Positions 34,315 to 42,929 of a stretch of DNA of 64,000 nucleotides are shown here, piece by piece. Position 1 is the first letter of the stretch. Each line of letters begins with the position of its first letter. The DNA comes from Reichenbachiella faecimaris. GTDB taxonomy: Bacteria; Bacteroidota; Bacteroidia; Cytophagales; Cyclobacteriaceae. A program made the translations under genes and the position numbers. The stretch lies in contig NZ_FWYF01000005.1 in the NCBI RefSeq assembly GCF_900176375.1, forward strand, positions 1-64,000, written 5' to 3'. The notes under the pieces were generated by a model. That model was given only the letters and a program-made list of their open reading frames with translations, searched no databases and was not told the DNA's origin.

Positions 34315-34322
34315 TAGCTTTG
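34315..34322 (+). promoter_or_regulatory. Putative -7 element for the plus-strand Na/Pi symporter
   Basis: TAGCTTTG is a full match to TAnnTTTG, with a TTG at 34295-34297 in the -33 position (17-bp gap). It would give a leader of about 37 nt. Confidence 0.5.
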
Positions 34323-34365
34323 CAAGCATTTTAAAATCAATTCAGAAAAATAAAATAACGATCTC

Positions 34366-36075
34366 GTGGAATACGGAATTTTAGACATTTTAAAACTAAT
34401 AGGAGCGCTCGGTTTCTTCATTTATGGAATGAAAGTAATGAGTGAGTCTATTCAGAAGGTAGCGGGGGATTCTTTGAGATCTGTCATGAGTATCATTACT
34501 TCAAATAGAGTAAGTGGTGTTTTTACAGGCTTTTTGACTACCGCCATTATACAGTCTTCTTCAGCTACTACTGTAATGGTTGTGAGCTTTGTAAACGCTG
34601 GTCTGCTTAAACTCAGGCAGGCAATTGGCGTGATTATGGGTGCCAATATTGGTACGACTATTACTGGCGTATTGATCTTGGTATTTGGGTTCTCAAAATT
34701 TAGTATTTCGCACTACACACTACCCATCATTGCCATAGGTTTTCCTTTGATGTTCGCTAAGAAAGTTGAACTGAAATATTGGGGAGAGTTTCTAATTGGT
34801 TTCGCACTTCTATTTATGGGATTGAGCGAATTGAAAGGCGCTGTACCAGATTTGAAGCACAACCCAGAAATCTTGGAATGGATAGCTGATATTAACAATC
34901 TTGGCTTCTTATCAGTAATTATATCAGTATTAATAGGTACGATTCTAACGGTTGTCGTTCAATCATCGAGTGCAGCTATGACCATAACCTTAATTATGTG
35001 TCATAATGGATGGATTCCCTTTGATATGGCTGCAGGTATTGTGCTTGGTGAAAATATTGGAACAACCATAACTGCAAACTTGGCGGCATTGGTAGGAAAT
35101 GTACATGCTAAACGTGCAGCCCTTTCTCATTTCATGTTCAATGTATTTGGGGTCGTTTGGATGCTGTTGATTTTCTATTTTTATATTGGAGCGATAGATT
35201 CTGTAATGGTCTACATGGGTTGGGGGTCTCCACTCAATGAAACAGAATCTATTAATTGGGGCCTGATTACTTTTCATACAAGTTTTAACATCATCAATAC
35301 CTTAATTATGATTTGGTTTGTTCCTCAAATAGAGCAAATAGTGACCAAAATGATTTCATCCAAGGTCGATGAAGATGAAGAGTTCCATTTGGAATTCATT
35401 GGTACACAATTGATGAGAACGGCGGAATTGTCTCTGATGGAAGCTAGGAAGGAAGTGGCTAAATTCAGTAAGCACGTAGTGAAAATGAGCAAATTCGTCC
35501 AAGAACTAATCGAATCAGATGATAGTAAAAGAATTGAGCAATTGACTGAAAAGATCTCCAAGTATGAGGATCGAACAGATGAATTAGAGATGGAAATTGA
35601 CGATTACTTGGTGAAAGTTTCAGAAGGAAGGTTAAGTACTGCTACTTCTGAGGAGATTCGAGCAATTATGAGTATTACAAGTGACCTTGAAAGAACTGCA
35701 GATATATTCATGCGGATGTCTCGCGAAATCAATAGAAAAAACAGGCATAATTTAACGTTTACCGAGGGTCAAGTGCTTAATATCAAAAAAATATTTGGAC
35801 TAGTGGATGAATCACTAGTAGTGATGCATGCCAATTTGAAATCTGAATATTCTGAGGTGGAACTAGAGGGCGCGATGTCAAAGGAAACAGCTATTAATAA
35901 GCTTAAGAAAGAGTTGAGTAAGAAACATTGGAAAAGTGTGGAAGAGAATCACTATGACGTGCAAACAGGAATCGTTTATCGAGATATCATTTTCGGTTGT
36001 GAACGAATTGGTGATCATATCATCAACGTGACAGAAAGTATTGTTGGAATTGAGGAGCACGTGTCGATATCTTAA
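34366..36075 (+). CDS. Na/Pi cotransporter with C-terminal PhoU-like domain
   Basis: The 569-residue protein has an N-terminal transporter part with paired motifs QSSSATTVMV + GANIGTTITG and QSSSAAMTIT + GENIGTTITA, then a cytoplasmic helical PhoU-like domain (residues about 340-565; KHVVKMSKFVQELIE, RTADIFMRMSRE). Such fusions (YjbB/NptA-PhoU type) couple phosphate flux to internal regulation and may work as exporters or importers. The start is GTG at 34366 (VEYGILDILK read as MEYG...), since no ATG is available upstream of the conserved N-terminus. A strong hairpin terminator follows. Confidence 0.9.
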   Translation: MEYGILDILKLIGALGFFIYGMKVMSESIQKVAGDSLRSVMSIITSNRVSGVFTGFLTTAIIQSSSATTVMVVSFVNAGLLKLRQAIGVIMGANIGTTITGVLILVFGFSKFSISHYTLPIIAIGFPLMFAKKVELKYWGEFLIGFALLFMGLSELKGAVPDLKHNPEILEWIADINNLGFLSVIISVLIGTILTVVVQSSSAAMTITLIMCHNGWIPFDMAAGIVLGENIGTTITANLAALVGNVHAKRAALSHFMFNVFGVVWMLLIFYFYIGAIDSVMVYMGWGSPLNETESINWGLITFHTSFNIINTLIMIWFVPQIEQIVTKMISSKVDEDEEFHLEFIGTQLMRTAELSLMEARKEVAKFSKHVVKMSKFVQELIESDDSKRIEQLTEKISKYEDRTDELEMEIDDYLVKVSEGRLSTATSEEIRAIMSITSDLERTADIFMRMSREINRKNRHNLTFTEGQVLNIKKIFGLVDESLVVMHANLKSEYSEVELEGAMSKETAINKLKKELSKKHWKSVEENHYDVQTGIVYRDIIFGCERIGDHIINVTESIVGIEEHVSIS

Positions 36076-36092
36076 TTGTCTCAGACGTAATT

Positions 36093-36133
36093 AATAAGGC
36101 CCGATCACATCACTGATGTGATCGGGCCTTATT
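36093..36133. terminator. Bidirectional terminator between the Na/Pi gene and dnaE
   Basis: A 20-bp perfect inverted repeat, AATAAGGCCCGATCACATCA and its complement, with a tiny loop, lies between two convergent genes. A and T residues flank both sides, so it can end both transcripts. Confidence 0.85.
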
Positions 36134-36166
36134 GCTTTTACAGATTTTTAGACCTTAATTCAAAGA

Positions 36167-39100
36167 TTATGCAATTACCTTATACTGAATCTCATCCATG
36201 GCTTCCAACTTATCCAGCAATCCATTGTCAGGCTCAATCTTAACTTTTCTGGAGAGTAAATTTACCTGCATGTTTTCTTCTTCATCCACGATGTCTAGTT
36301 TGAGTAAACTGCTGCCAGCATACTCTGATGTTAATTTTTTGATTTCATTGATCAACCCGTCATTGACATCTTGAAGCTTAATTCTCAAATTAAGGCCTTT
36401 TGTTTTCTCACCTCGGATTTCCGTTAGAAGATCCATGGACTTCACTTTGAGTTCCAATTCTTCCCCCTTCCAGCGGTTTTGTACTGCACATTGAAAATAG
36501 AGAAACCAGCCTGTTTCGAAGTACTCTTTGAACTTCACATAGTCATCAGAAAATAAAAAGAAGGTAAATGAATCAGTGAAATCCTCTAAAGTGATTGTGC
36601 CAAAAGGTTTACCTGTTTTGGTGACCCTATGGCCAACTGCCGATACCTGGCCAGCAATTTTTATACTTCCTTTTTTCTGAAGCTCAGACAGGTCAGCATT
36701 CAATTCTTTGATTGAGGTATTGGTGAATTGGTCTATTTCGAATTTAAACTGATCCAAAGGATGCCCAGAGATGTAAAGCCCCACTACTTCTTTTTCTATT
36801 CTTAGCTTTTCTAATTCGCTGAAGGGTTCTACGTCAGAGACTGTTGGTGTGGGTACAGATACACCTGATTCACCTCCAAACAAGGAAGCTTGAGCACTGG
36901 CTTCTTCCTGCTCCATTTTATTGGCGTATTTGATGGCCTTTTCGATCAGGCTAGGTTCGCCGTCATCCGTGATCAAATATTGTCTTCTATGGTAGACCTC
37001 GAAGCAATCAAAACCTCCAGATTGAGCTAATGCTTCTAGTGTTTTTTTATTGACTGACCTTAAGTTGATTCGAGTTACAAAGTCGAAGAAGTCTTTGAAC
37101 TTTCCATTTTCTTCGCGCTCCTCTATGATGGAAATGGCAGCAGCTTCACCTGCTCCTTTGATGGCACCCATTCCGAATCGTATCTTGCCTTCGTCATTCA
37201 CCTGAAAAAATACGCCAGACTCATTCACATCAGGGCCAAGCACTGGGATTTTCCTTACACGACACTCCTCCATAAAGAAGCTTACTTTTTCAATGTTGTT
37301 TTGATTGTGCGTAAGCACAGCCGCCATGTATTCGGCAGGGTAGTGGGCTTTGAGGTAAGCCGTGTGATAGGCTACTACAGAGTAACAGGTAGAGTGAGAT
37401 TTGTTGAAAGCATAAGCAGCAAATGCTTCCCAGTCCTTCCAGACTTTTTGCACCATCTTTTCATCATGACCTCGCTCTAGACAGCCTTCTACAAACTTAG
37501 GTTTGAGCTGATCTAGAATGGCCTGTATTTTCTTACCCATGGCCTTACGAAGCATATCAGCTTCACCTTTGGTAAAGCCTGCCAACTTCTGGGAAAGTCT
37601 CATCACTTGCTCCTGATAGACGGTAATACCATACGTTTCCGCTAAGTATTCTTCCATTCCCTTGAGATCATAGACGATCTCCTCAGTACCCATTTTTCGG
37701 GCAATAAAGTTAGGGATGTACTCCATTGGCCCGGGACGATAGAGGGCGTTCATGGCAATCAGGTCTTCAAATCTATCTGGTTTCAGCGAACGCAAATGCT
37801 TCTGCATACCTGGAGACTCGAACTGGAAAGTGCCATTGGTTTCCCCACGCTGATAGAGTTCATAGGTTTTTTTATCGTCAAGCGGAATATCGTCAGGATT
37901 AATCTCAATACCATGACGTTTCTTCACATTGGCGCAAGCCGTCTTGATTATGGACAGGGTTTTTAGACCCAAGAAGTCCATTTTCAACATACCTGCACTT
38001 TCCACCACGCTGTTGTCGAATTGTGTGACTAAAAGATCTGAATCTTTTGCCACGCCCACAGGCACATGCATGGTGATGTCACTGGGTGTTATGATCACGC
38101 CACAGGCATGAATACCTGTATTTCTGACCGAGCCTTCCAGGACTCTGGCTTGTTGGATCACTTCTGATTTCAATCCATGACCGCTTTCCATGGACTGAAG
38201 TTCTTTTACTTCTTTGAACGCTTTTTCCAAACTGATTCCTGGTCTTTCTGGAATCAGTTTAGCAATGGAATCGGTTTCGGGGAGTGGCAGTTCCATGACT
38301 CGACCAGAATCACGAATAGAAGATTTGGCTGCCATGGTACCATAAGTAATAATTTGGGCCACTTGGGTTTGGCCGTATTTCTCAATCACATATTGGATGA
38401 CTTTGTCACGACCTTCGTCGTCAAAATCGATATCAATATCAGGAAGTGATACACGATCAGGATTCAAGAAACGTTCAAAAAGTAGATCGTAGGCGATAGG
38501 GTCAACATTCGTGATACCAATACAATAAGCAACGGCTGAGCCTGCTGCTGATCCACGGCCAGGGCCTACGGACACACCCATTTCTCTTGACTTAGTTGTA
38601 AAATCTTGAACAATTAAGAAATAACCAGGATAACCTGAATTTTCAATGGTCTTTAATTCAAAATCGAGTCTTTCAGTAATTTCTTCAGTAATCTCACCAT
38701 AGCGCTTTTTGGCGCCTTCGTAGGTTAGATGGCGTAAGAAGTTGTTTTCACCACGTTTGCCAGCATCTTCTTTGTCTTTTGGGTCTTTAAATTCTTCTGG
38801 TATGTCGAAAGCAGGCAGTAGTACATCTCTGGAAAGTCTATATTCCTCGACAGAGTCTATTAATACTTTTATATTCTCAATGGCTTCTGGAATATCGGCA
38901 AAGAGGGCTTTCATTTCCTCTTGCGTTTTGAAGTAGTATTGATCATTGGGTAGCGCATCGCGATAGGCTCGTCCGCGTCCAACCTCGTCATTGATGCTCT
39001 TGCCATCTTTGATGCAAAGTAATACATCATGGGCCTTGGATTCATCCCTGTCCAGATAATGCACATGGTTGGAGGCAATCATCTTAATGGCATGTTTTTT

Positions 39101-40381
39101 TGAAAAGCCCTGTAGTATTTCATTCAGGTGATTTTCTTCATCTAGACCATGACGGTTGAGCTCTATGTACAAATCATCACCAAACTGCTCTTTCCACCAT
39201 AGTAGCGCGTTCTCTGCTTGTTCTTCGCCTTGATTGAGTGCTAGTGAAGGTATTTCACACATCAGTCCACCAGTCAGACAGATCAGGTCATCTTTATACT
39301 GAGTGATAAGTTCCTTGTCAATTCTGGGGTAGAATCCGTAAAGCCCCTCCATGTGGCCAAGTGAAGAAAGTTTGGCCAGATTGTGATAGCCTTTTTTGTT
39401 TTTGGCCATTAAAACTATTCGGGTCATTCGATCCGGATTGTCCTTGGTGAACTTGAGTGTTTTCCTTTCTTCAGAAAGGAAGAATTCCTGACCTAAAATA
39501 GGTTTGATGCCTTCTTTGATGGCGCCTTCAACAAAATGATAACCACCATACATATTACCCAAGTCTGTAAGGCCAACTGCCGGCATACCTAGCTCTTTCG
39601 CCTTAGCGATCAGTGGTTTGATTTTAGGGGTAGCTTGTAAAACAGAAAATTGAGAATGGACGTGTAAGTGGCAGAATGGCGCATCAATAGCTTTTGCTGC
39701 TTCTGTATCAATGTTTATCCCTTGGTCTTTATCCTTTACGGCAAAATTGGCTGCTGCCAAATCTGGGGCTTCATATTTTATATGCTCCTTAGCCGTATCA
39801 TCTAAAGGAGAAATAACTCCTTCTGTGAGCAAGCCAAAGAAACATTTGGCTGTAGCATCTACGTCGTAGGCAGCATCGTGCGCATCATCGAAGCCAATCC
39901 CAAACAATTTGGTATGGAGTTCGGTCAGTGTGGGCCATTTGAATTTACCACCGCGACCTGGAATAGCTACAAATTCCGTAGACTCGTCCTTGGTGTCAAT
40001 GGAGTCGACAGTTGCCAAGTCATTGTTTCGCTCTTTTCTAAGGTATTCTGCACCTACGATATTGAGATCGAACTCTACATTGTGGCCAATAACTGCTTTG
40101 ATACTGGTGAGATCCTCAGAGAATATGCTCAGTACTTCATTTAGATCATGCCCTTCCTCTTCTGCTCTTTTGGTTGATATGCCGTGAATTTTCTGAGCGT
40201 TGAAGGGGATGGTATAACCTTCTGGCTTTACGATATAGTTTTTGTCACTTATGAGCGAGCCATCGTTCGCATGTACTTGCCAAGCCAATTGTACCAGTCT
40301 GGGCCAGTTGTCCAAGTCTTCCAATGGCGCATTGTAATTCTTAGGTAAGCCAGTGGTTTCGGTATCAAATATTAGGTACAT
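36167..40381 (-). CDS. dnaE: DNA polymerase III alpha subunit with N-terminal DnaQ-like exonuclease
   Basis: The 1404-residue protein joins a DEDDh exonuclease (residues about 1-205: FDTETTG, IGHNVEFD and HDAAYDVDAT) to a complete DnaE-type polymerase. The PHP domain starts near residue 236 (HLHVHSQFS); the C-family catalytic motif PDIDIDFDDEGR is near 647. Helix-hairpin-helix and OB-fold (IKIAGQVSAVGHRVTK) segments close the protein. It is the replicative polymerase, here with its own proofreading domain, so a separate DnaQ subunit is perhaps not needed. The fused layout is known from part of the Bacteroidota. The ATG at 40381 directly precedes YLIFDTETTG. Confidence 0.95.
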   Translation of the reverse strand: MYLIFDTETTGLPKNYNAPLEDLDNWPRLVQLAWQVHANDGSLISDKNYIVKPEGYTIPFNAQKIHGISTKRAEEEGHDLNEVLSIFSEDLTSIKAVIGHNVEFDLNIVGAEYLRKERNNDLATVDSIDTKDESTEFVAIPGRGGKFKWPTLTELHTKLFGIGFDDAHDAAYDVDATAKCFFGLLTEGVISPLDDTAKEHIKYEAPDLAAANFAVKDKDQGINIDTEAAKAIDAPFCHLHVHSQFSVLQATPKIKPLIAKAKELGMPAVGLTDLGNMYGGYHFVEGAIKEGIKPILGQEFFLSEERKTLKFTKDNPDRMTRIVLMAKNKKGYHNLAKLSSLGHMEGLYGFYPRIDKELITQYKDDLICLTGGLMCEIPSLALNQGEEQAENALLWWKEQFGDDLYIELNRHGLDEENHLNEILQGFSKKHAIKMIASNHVHYLDRDESKAHDVLLCIKDGKSINDEVGRGRAYRDALPNDQYYFKTQEEMKALFADIPEAIENIKVLIDSVEEYRLSRDVLLPAFDIPEEFKDPKDKEDAGKRGENNFLRHLTYEGAKKRYGEITEEITERLDFELKTIENSGYPGYFLIVQDFTTKSREMGVSVGPGRGSAAGSAVAYCIGITNVDPIAYDLLFERFLNPDRVSLPDIDIDFDDEGRDKVIQYVIEKYGQTQVAQIITYGTMAAKSSIRDSGRVMELPLPETDSIAKLIPERPGISLEKAFKEVKELQSMESGHGLKSEVIQQARVLEGSVRNTGIHACGVIITPSDITMHVPVGVAKDSDLLVTQFDNSVVESAGMLKMDFLGLKTLSIIKTACANVKKRHGIEINPDDIPLDDKKTYELYQRGETNGTFQFESPGMQKHLRSLKPDRFEDLIAMNALYRPGPMEYIPNFIARKMGTEEIVYDLKGMEEYLAETYGITVYQEQVMRLSQKLAGFTKGEADMLRKAMGKKIQAILDQLKPKFVEGCLERGHDEKMVQKVWKDWEAFAAYAFNKSHSTCYSVVAYHTAYLKAHYPAEYMAAVLTHNQNNIEKVSFFMEECRVRKIPVLGPDVNESGVFFQVNDEGKIRFGMGAIKGAGEAAAISIIEEREENGKFKDFFDFVTRINLRSVNKKTLEALAQSGGFDCFEVYHRRQYLITDDGEPSLIEKAIKYANKMEQEEASAQASLFGGESGVSVPTPTVSDVEPFSELEKLRIEKEVVGLYISGHPLDQFKFEIDQFTNTSIKELNADLSELQKKGSIKIAGQVSAVGHRVTKTGKPFGTITLEDFTDSFTFFLFSDDYVKFKEYFETGWFLYFQCAVQNRWKGEELELKVKSMDLLTEIRGEKTKGLNLRIKLQDVNDGLINEIKKLTSEYAGSSLLKLDIVDEEENMQVNLLSRKVKIEPDNGLLDKLEAMDEIQYKVIA

Positions 40382-40697
40382 ATGTGTTAATCTATTCGCT
40401 TTGTCATTTCGAGCGGTAGCGAGAAATCTTAATAGAGCGACTGCCGATAAGGTAGATTTCTCCCTTTGGTCGAAATGACAGACAATTAAAAAAAGGATTC
40501 AGGAATCGGACTTTAAAACTAGAAATTTTGCATGGATAAACGATGCTGAAAGGAGGGAAGTTTTCCACATATTCATAGATATGAGATCCATTTCAAAAGG
40601 CTGTTACATCTAGCTGTGTCGTAACGTCTGACTTCAACTAGCAGCAAGACGTCGATTGGCTGGGTGGCGTTTCGCTCGGCCTGACAGCTAACTTGAT
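40382..40697. other. Intergenic region upstream of dnaE, with dispersed repeat
   Basis: The 316 bp contain the inverted repeat at 40402-40480 and otherwise no gene. The stretch 40600-40690 is less AT-rich (TCGTAACGTC...GACGTCGATTGGC) and may be a decayed copy of a repeat, but no clear partner is seen in this window. Confidence 0.5.
40402..40480. repeat. Dispersed palindromic repeat of the Bacteroidota TGTCATTTCGA type
   Basis: TGTCATTTCGA and AGAAATCT frame the left arm (40402-40429); the right arm (40454-40480) starts AGATTTCT and ends TCGAAATGACA. The outer 11 bp and inner 8 bp of each arm are perfectly complementary, with a 24-bp loop. Elements of this sequence type are very common between genes in Bacteroidota; they are thought to be REP- or MITE-like. 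Confidence 0.75.
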
Positions 40698-41702
40698 TTA
40701 CCCAGCAATGATATAATTCAAACCCTCTTTGTACCCTTTTTGATCAAGAAATGCCCGTACCTCATCTCTACGATCTCTATTTGTAATATAGCTGATAATA
40801 AAAGGCTGTGATTTAAGCTCAATGTCTTTAAAATGTACACAGGGATAGTTACCTAATTGTTTGCCCTTTTTGATGTCTATATAACCTCTGATTTCAACTC
40901 CATGATTCAACAAAAGTTGGCTTCGTTTATACCCAAGTTTACCTGCTCCCCAAATCCAGACTTTATTTTGGCTGAGGCTTAATAAGTGTCTTGCTAAATA
41001 ATTGGTTTTGATTGCAAAGAAGGCTTCATTGGCGTAGCGCCTATCTGTTCTGGTGAGTCTTGAAGAGCTGTCGTACCAATCGAGGAGACGAACGGGAAGC
41101 TTTTCAATTTTATGACCCTTTTCTATCGCTCGTAGAAACCATTCGTAGTCTTCTGGGAAATCACCTTCATCTAAATAGCCTGCACTGTCGAATGTTGATT
41201 GGCGAAACATGAGGGTGGGATTGACCAATGGAAATTCAACAAAACGATTTTGATAAATATCGCCCCAAGAATTGAGCTCATTGTTCCAGTCAACAAAGTG
41301 AGAAAAGTCGTGCAGTTCTTGGTGCTCAGTTTGATAGTTGACTTGAGTGGCAGAAATGGAAATTTCTGGATTGGATTCGAGATGATGGAGTTGTCTTTCC
41401 AGTCTTTCTGGATGAGCCACGTCGTCAGCATCCATACGGGCGATGTATTTTCCGCTAGCAGCTTTTATCCCTGTGTTGGCAGCAAAAACTACACCTTGTT
41501 GATTTTCTGATAGAAGTTGGATTCGTGAATCTTGAGTAGCGAAATGAGAGGCTATTTCAAGACTATTATCAGTTGAATTATTATTGATAAGGATCAATTC
41601 GAAATCAATGAGCGTTTGTTGTAGTACACTTTGAATGGATCTAGCTAACGTTTGTTTTGCATTGAAGTAGGGAAGGATGATGGAGATAAAAGAGCGGCTC
41701 AA
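40698..41702 (-). CDS. Family 2 glycosyltransferase with C-terminal Rossmann-like extension
   Basis: The 334-residue protein starts with a GT-A domain: ISIILPYFNAKQTLARSIQS, NNNSTDNS and the metal-binding MDADD motif near residue 92, with DFPEDYEWFLRA further on carrying the likely catalytic Asp. No membrane segment is present. After about residue 240 comes a second region opening with KVWIWGAGKLGYKRSQLL, which resembles a nucleotide-binding beta-alpha-beta unit (GAGKLG), as in PglD/NeuD-type sugar-modifying proteins. It probably adds a sugar to surface polysaccharide. No other polysaccharide genes are nearby. Confidence 0.85.
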   Translation of the reverse strand: MSRSFISIILPYFNAKQTLARSIQSVLQQTLIDFELILINNNSTDNSLEIASHFATQDSRIQLLSENQQGVVFAANTGIKAASGKYIARMDADDVAHPERLERQLHHLESNPEISISATQVNYQTEHQELHDFSHFVDWNNELNSWGDIYQNRFVEFPLVNPTLMFRQSTFDSAGYLDEGDFPEDYEWFLRAIEKGHKIEKLPVRLLDWYDSSSRLTRTDRRYANEAFFAIKTNYLARHLLSLSQNKVWIWGAGKLGYKRSQLLLNHGVEIRGYIDIKKGKQLGNYPCVHFKDIELKSQPFIISYITNRDRRDEVRAFLDQKGYKEGLNYIIAG

Positions 41703-41818
41703 AATGTTTTCTAATCTAAGATGGATTGTTGTTGATGAATGAAATCGACAATATTTAGTAGAGAAATGTTTAATTTAATGTACTATCGAAATATGTGTAT
41801 AATAAACCTTCCCTAGAT

Positions 41819-42115
41819 ATGTATATGGCATTCATCTTTTTTGTGTTCCTTTTACTCCTTTTTACTGCACTCTGGCGAACTACATTCGCAGAGGATAAAA
41901 AAATCAAAATTTTTGGACACCTTATAGAAACTATTGGATCTGCCTTTATAGGAATATTGATTGTTGCCTATTTTTTGAATAAGATATTACCAGTAGGAGA
42001 CTGGATAATTAACTTCGGTCAAGATGAAATACTCGCTGGTGACTATACTTACGGCGTAATATGTGTGATAACTGGAGCAATTATTAAATTAATATCATCA
42101 CTGGATTTAGATTAG
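41819..42115 (+). CDS. Small membrane protein, unknown function
   Basis: The product of 98 residues (from ATG 41819; an in-frame GTG at 41795 would add eight) has three hydrophobic segments: MAFIFFVFLLLLFTALW, IGSAFIGILIVAYFL and YGVICVITGAIIKLI. Short polar loops separate them. I recognise no family. It is followed 5 bp later by a strong terminator and diverges from the glycosyltransferase. Confidence 0.55.
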   Translation: MYMAFIFFVFLLLLFTALWRTTFAEDKKIKIFGHLIETIGSAFIGILIVAYFLNKILPVGDWIINFGQDEILAGDYTYGVICVITGAIIKLISSLDLD

Positions 42116-42120
42116 CCTGA

Positions 42121-42156
42121 AAATAAAGAAACCGCCTGAGGGCGGTTTCTTTATTT
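42121..42156. terminator. Bidirectional terminator between the small membrane protein and sdhB
   Basis: AAATAAAGAAACCGCC (42121-42136) pairs perfectly with GGCGGTTTCTTTATTT (42141-42156) around a TGAG tetraloop, with T-rich DNA after it. It serves both the plus-strand gene and the minus-strand sdh operon. Confidence 0.88.
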
Positions 42157-42168
42157 AATTTCCTTTTT

Positions 42169-42921
42169 TTATACGTTATCAGAAGAAGCCTTTGCAGCCA
42201 AATATTCTCTGTTCAATCGTGCAATGTGCGTCACACTGATTTCCTTTGGACAAACGGCCTCACAAGCTTGTGTATTGGTACAGTTACCAAAACCTTCTTC
42301 CTCCATCTGTGCTACCATATTTTCCACTCTACTTTGACGCTCTACTTGTCCTTGTGGTAAAAGAGCCAATTGAGAGACTTTAGCTGCTGTGAAAAGCATG
42401 GCAGAAGCATTTTTACATGCCGCCACACAAGCACCACAACCAATACACTGTGCCGCATCCATAGCTTCATCAGCAATTACTTTAGGTATGGCAATTTCAT
42501 TGGCATCTGGCACACCACCTGTGTTCACATTTACATAACCACCTGCTTGGATGATTCTGTCAAACGAGCTCCTGTCTACTACCAAATCCTTCTGCACAGG
42601 GAATGCGGCTGCTCTCCAAGGCTCAATCACTATAATGTCGCCGTCTTTGAACGATCTCATGTGCAATTGACAAGTGGTTACAGCATCCTTTGGTCCGTGA
42701 GGTTTGCCATTGATGTACAAAGAGCACATGCCACAGATACCTTCTCTACAGTCGTGATCGAAATGTACGGGATCTTTTCCTTCTCTTGAAAGGTCTTCAT
42801 TCAATACATCCAGCATTTCAAGAAATGACATGTCTGGTGATACGTCCGAAACATTATATGATTCGAAAGCACCTTGATCTTTAGCGTTTTTCTGTCTCCA
42901 GATTTTTAATTTCAGATTCAT
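42169..42921 (-). CDS. sdhB: Succinate dehydrogenase iron-sulfur subunit
   Basis: The 250-residue protein holds three iron-sulfur clusters. The [2Fe-2S] ligands are in CREGICGMC and TTCQLH; the [4Fe-4S] and [3Fe-4S] ligands are in [12 protein letters not shown], the single Cys of FGNCTN and CEAVCPKEI. It transfers electrons from SdhA to menaquinone via SdhC. It is the last gene of sdhCAB, starting 8 bp after sdhA. The sequence is of the Bacteroidota/epsilon-type fumarate reductase relatives, whose direction cannot be decided from sequence. Confidence 0.95.
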   Translation of the reverse strand: MNLKLKIWRQKNAKDQGAFESYNVSDVSPDMSFLEMLDVLNEDLSREGKDPVHFDHDCREGICGMCSLYINGKPHGPKDAVTTCQLHMRSFKDGDIIVIEPWRAAAFPVQKDLVVDRSSFDRIIQAGGYVNVNTGGVPDANEIAIPKVIADEAMDAAQCIGCGACVAACKNASAMLFTAAKVSQLALLPQGQVERQSRVENMVAQMEEEGFGNCTNTQACEAVCPKEISVTHIARLNREYLAAKASSDNV

Positions 42922-42929
42922 ATCAGTTC

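Noticed and set aside
38177-38449. Plus-strand frames inside dnaE, and similar frames antisense to sdhA, gfo and abc-F genes
   Set aside because: They lie wholly within well-supported genes on the other strand and show no domain, signal peptide or start context.
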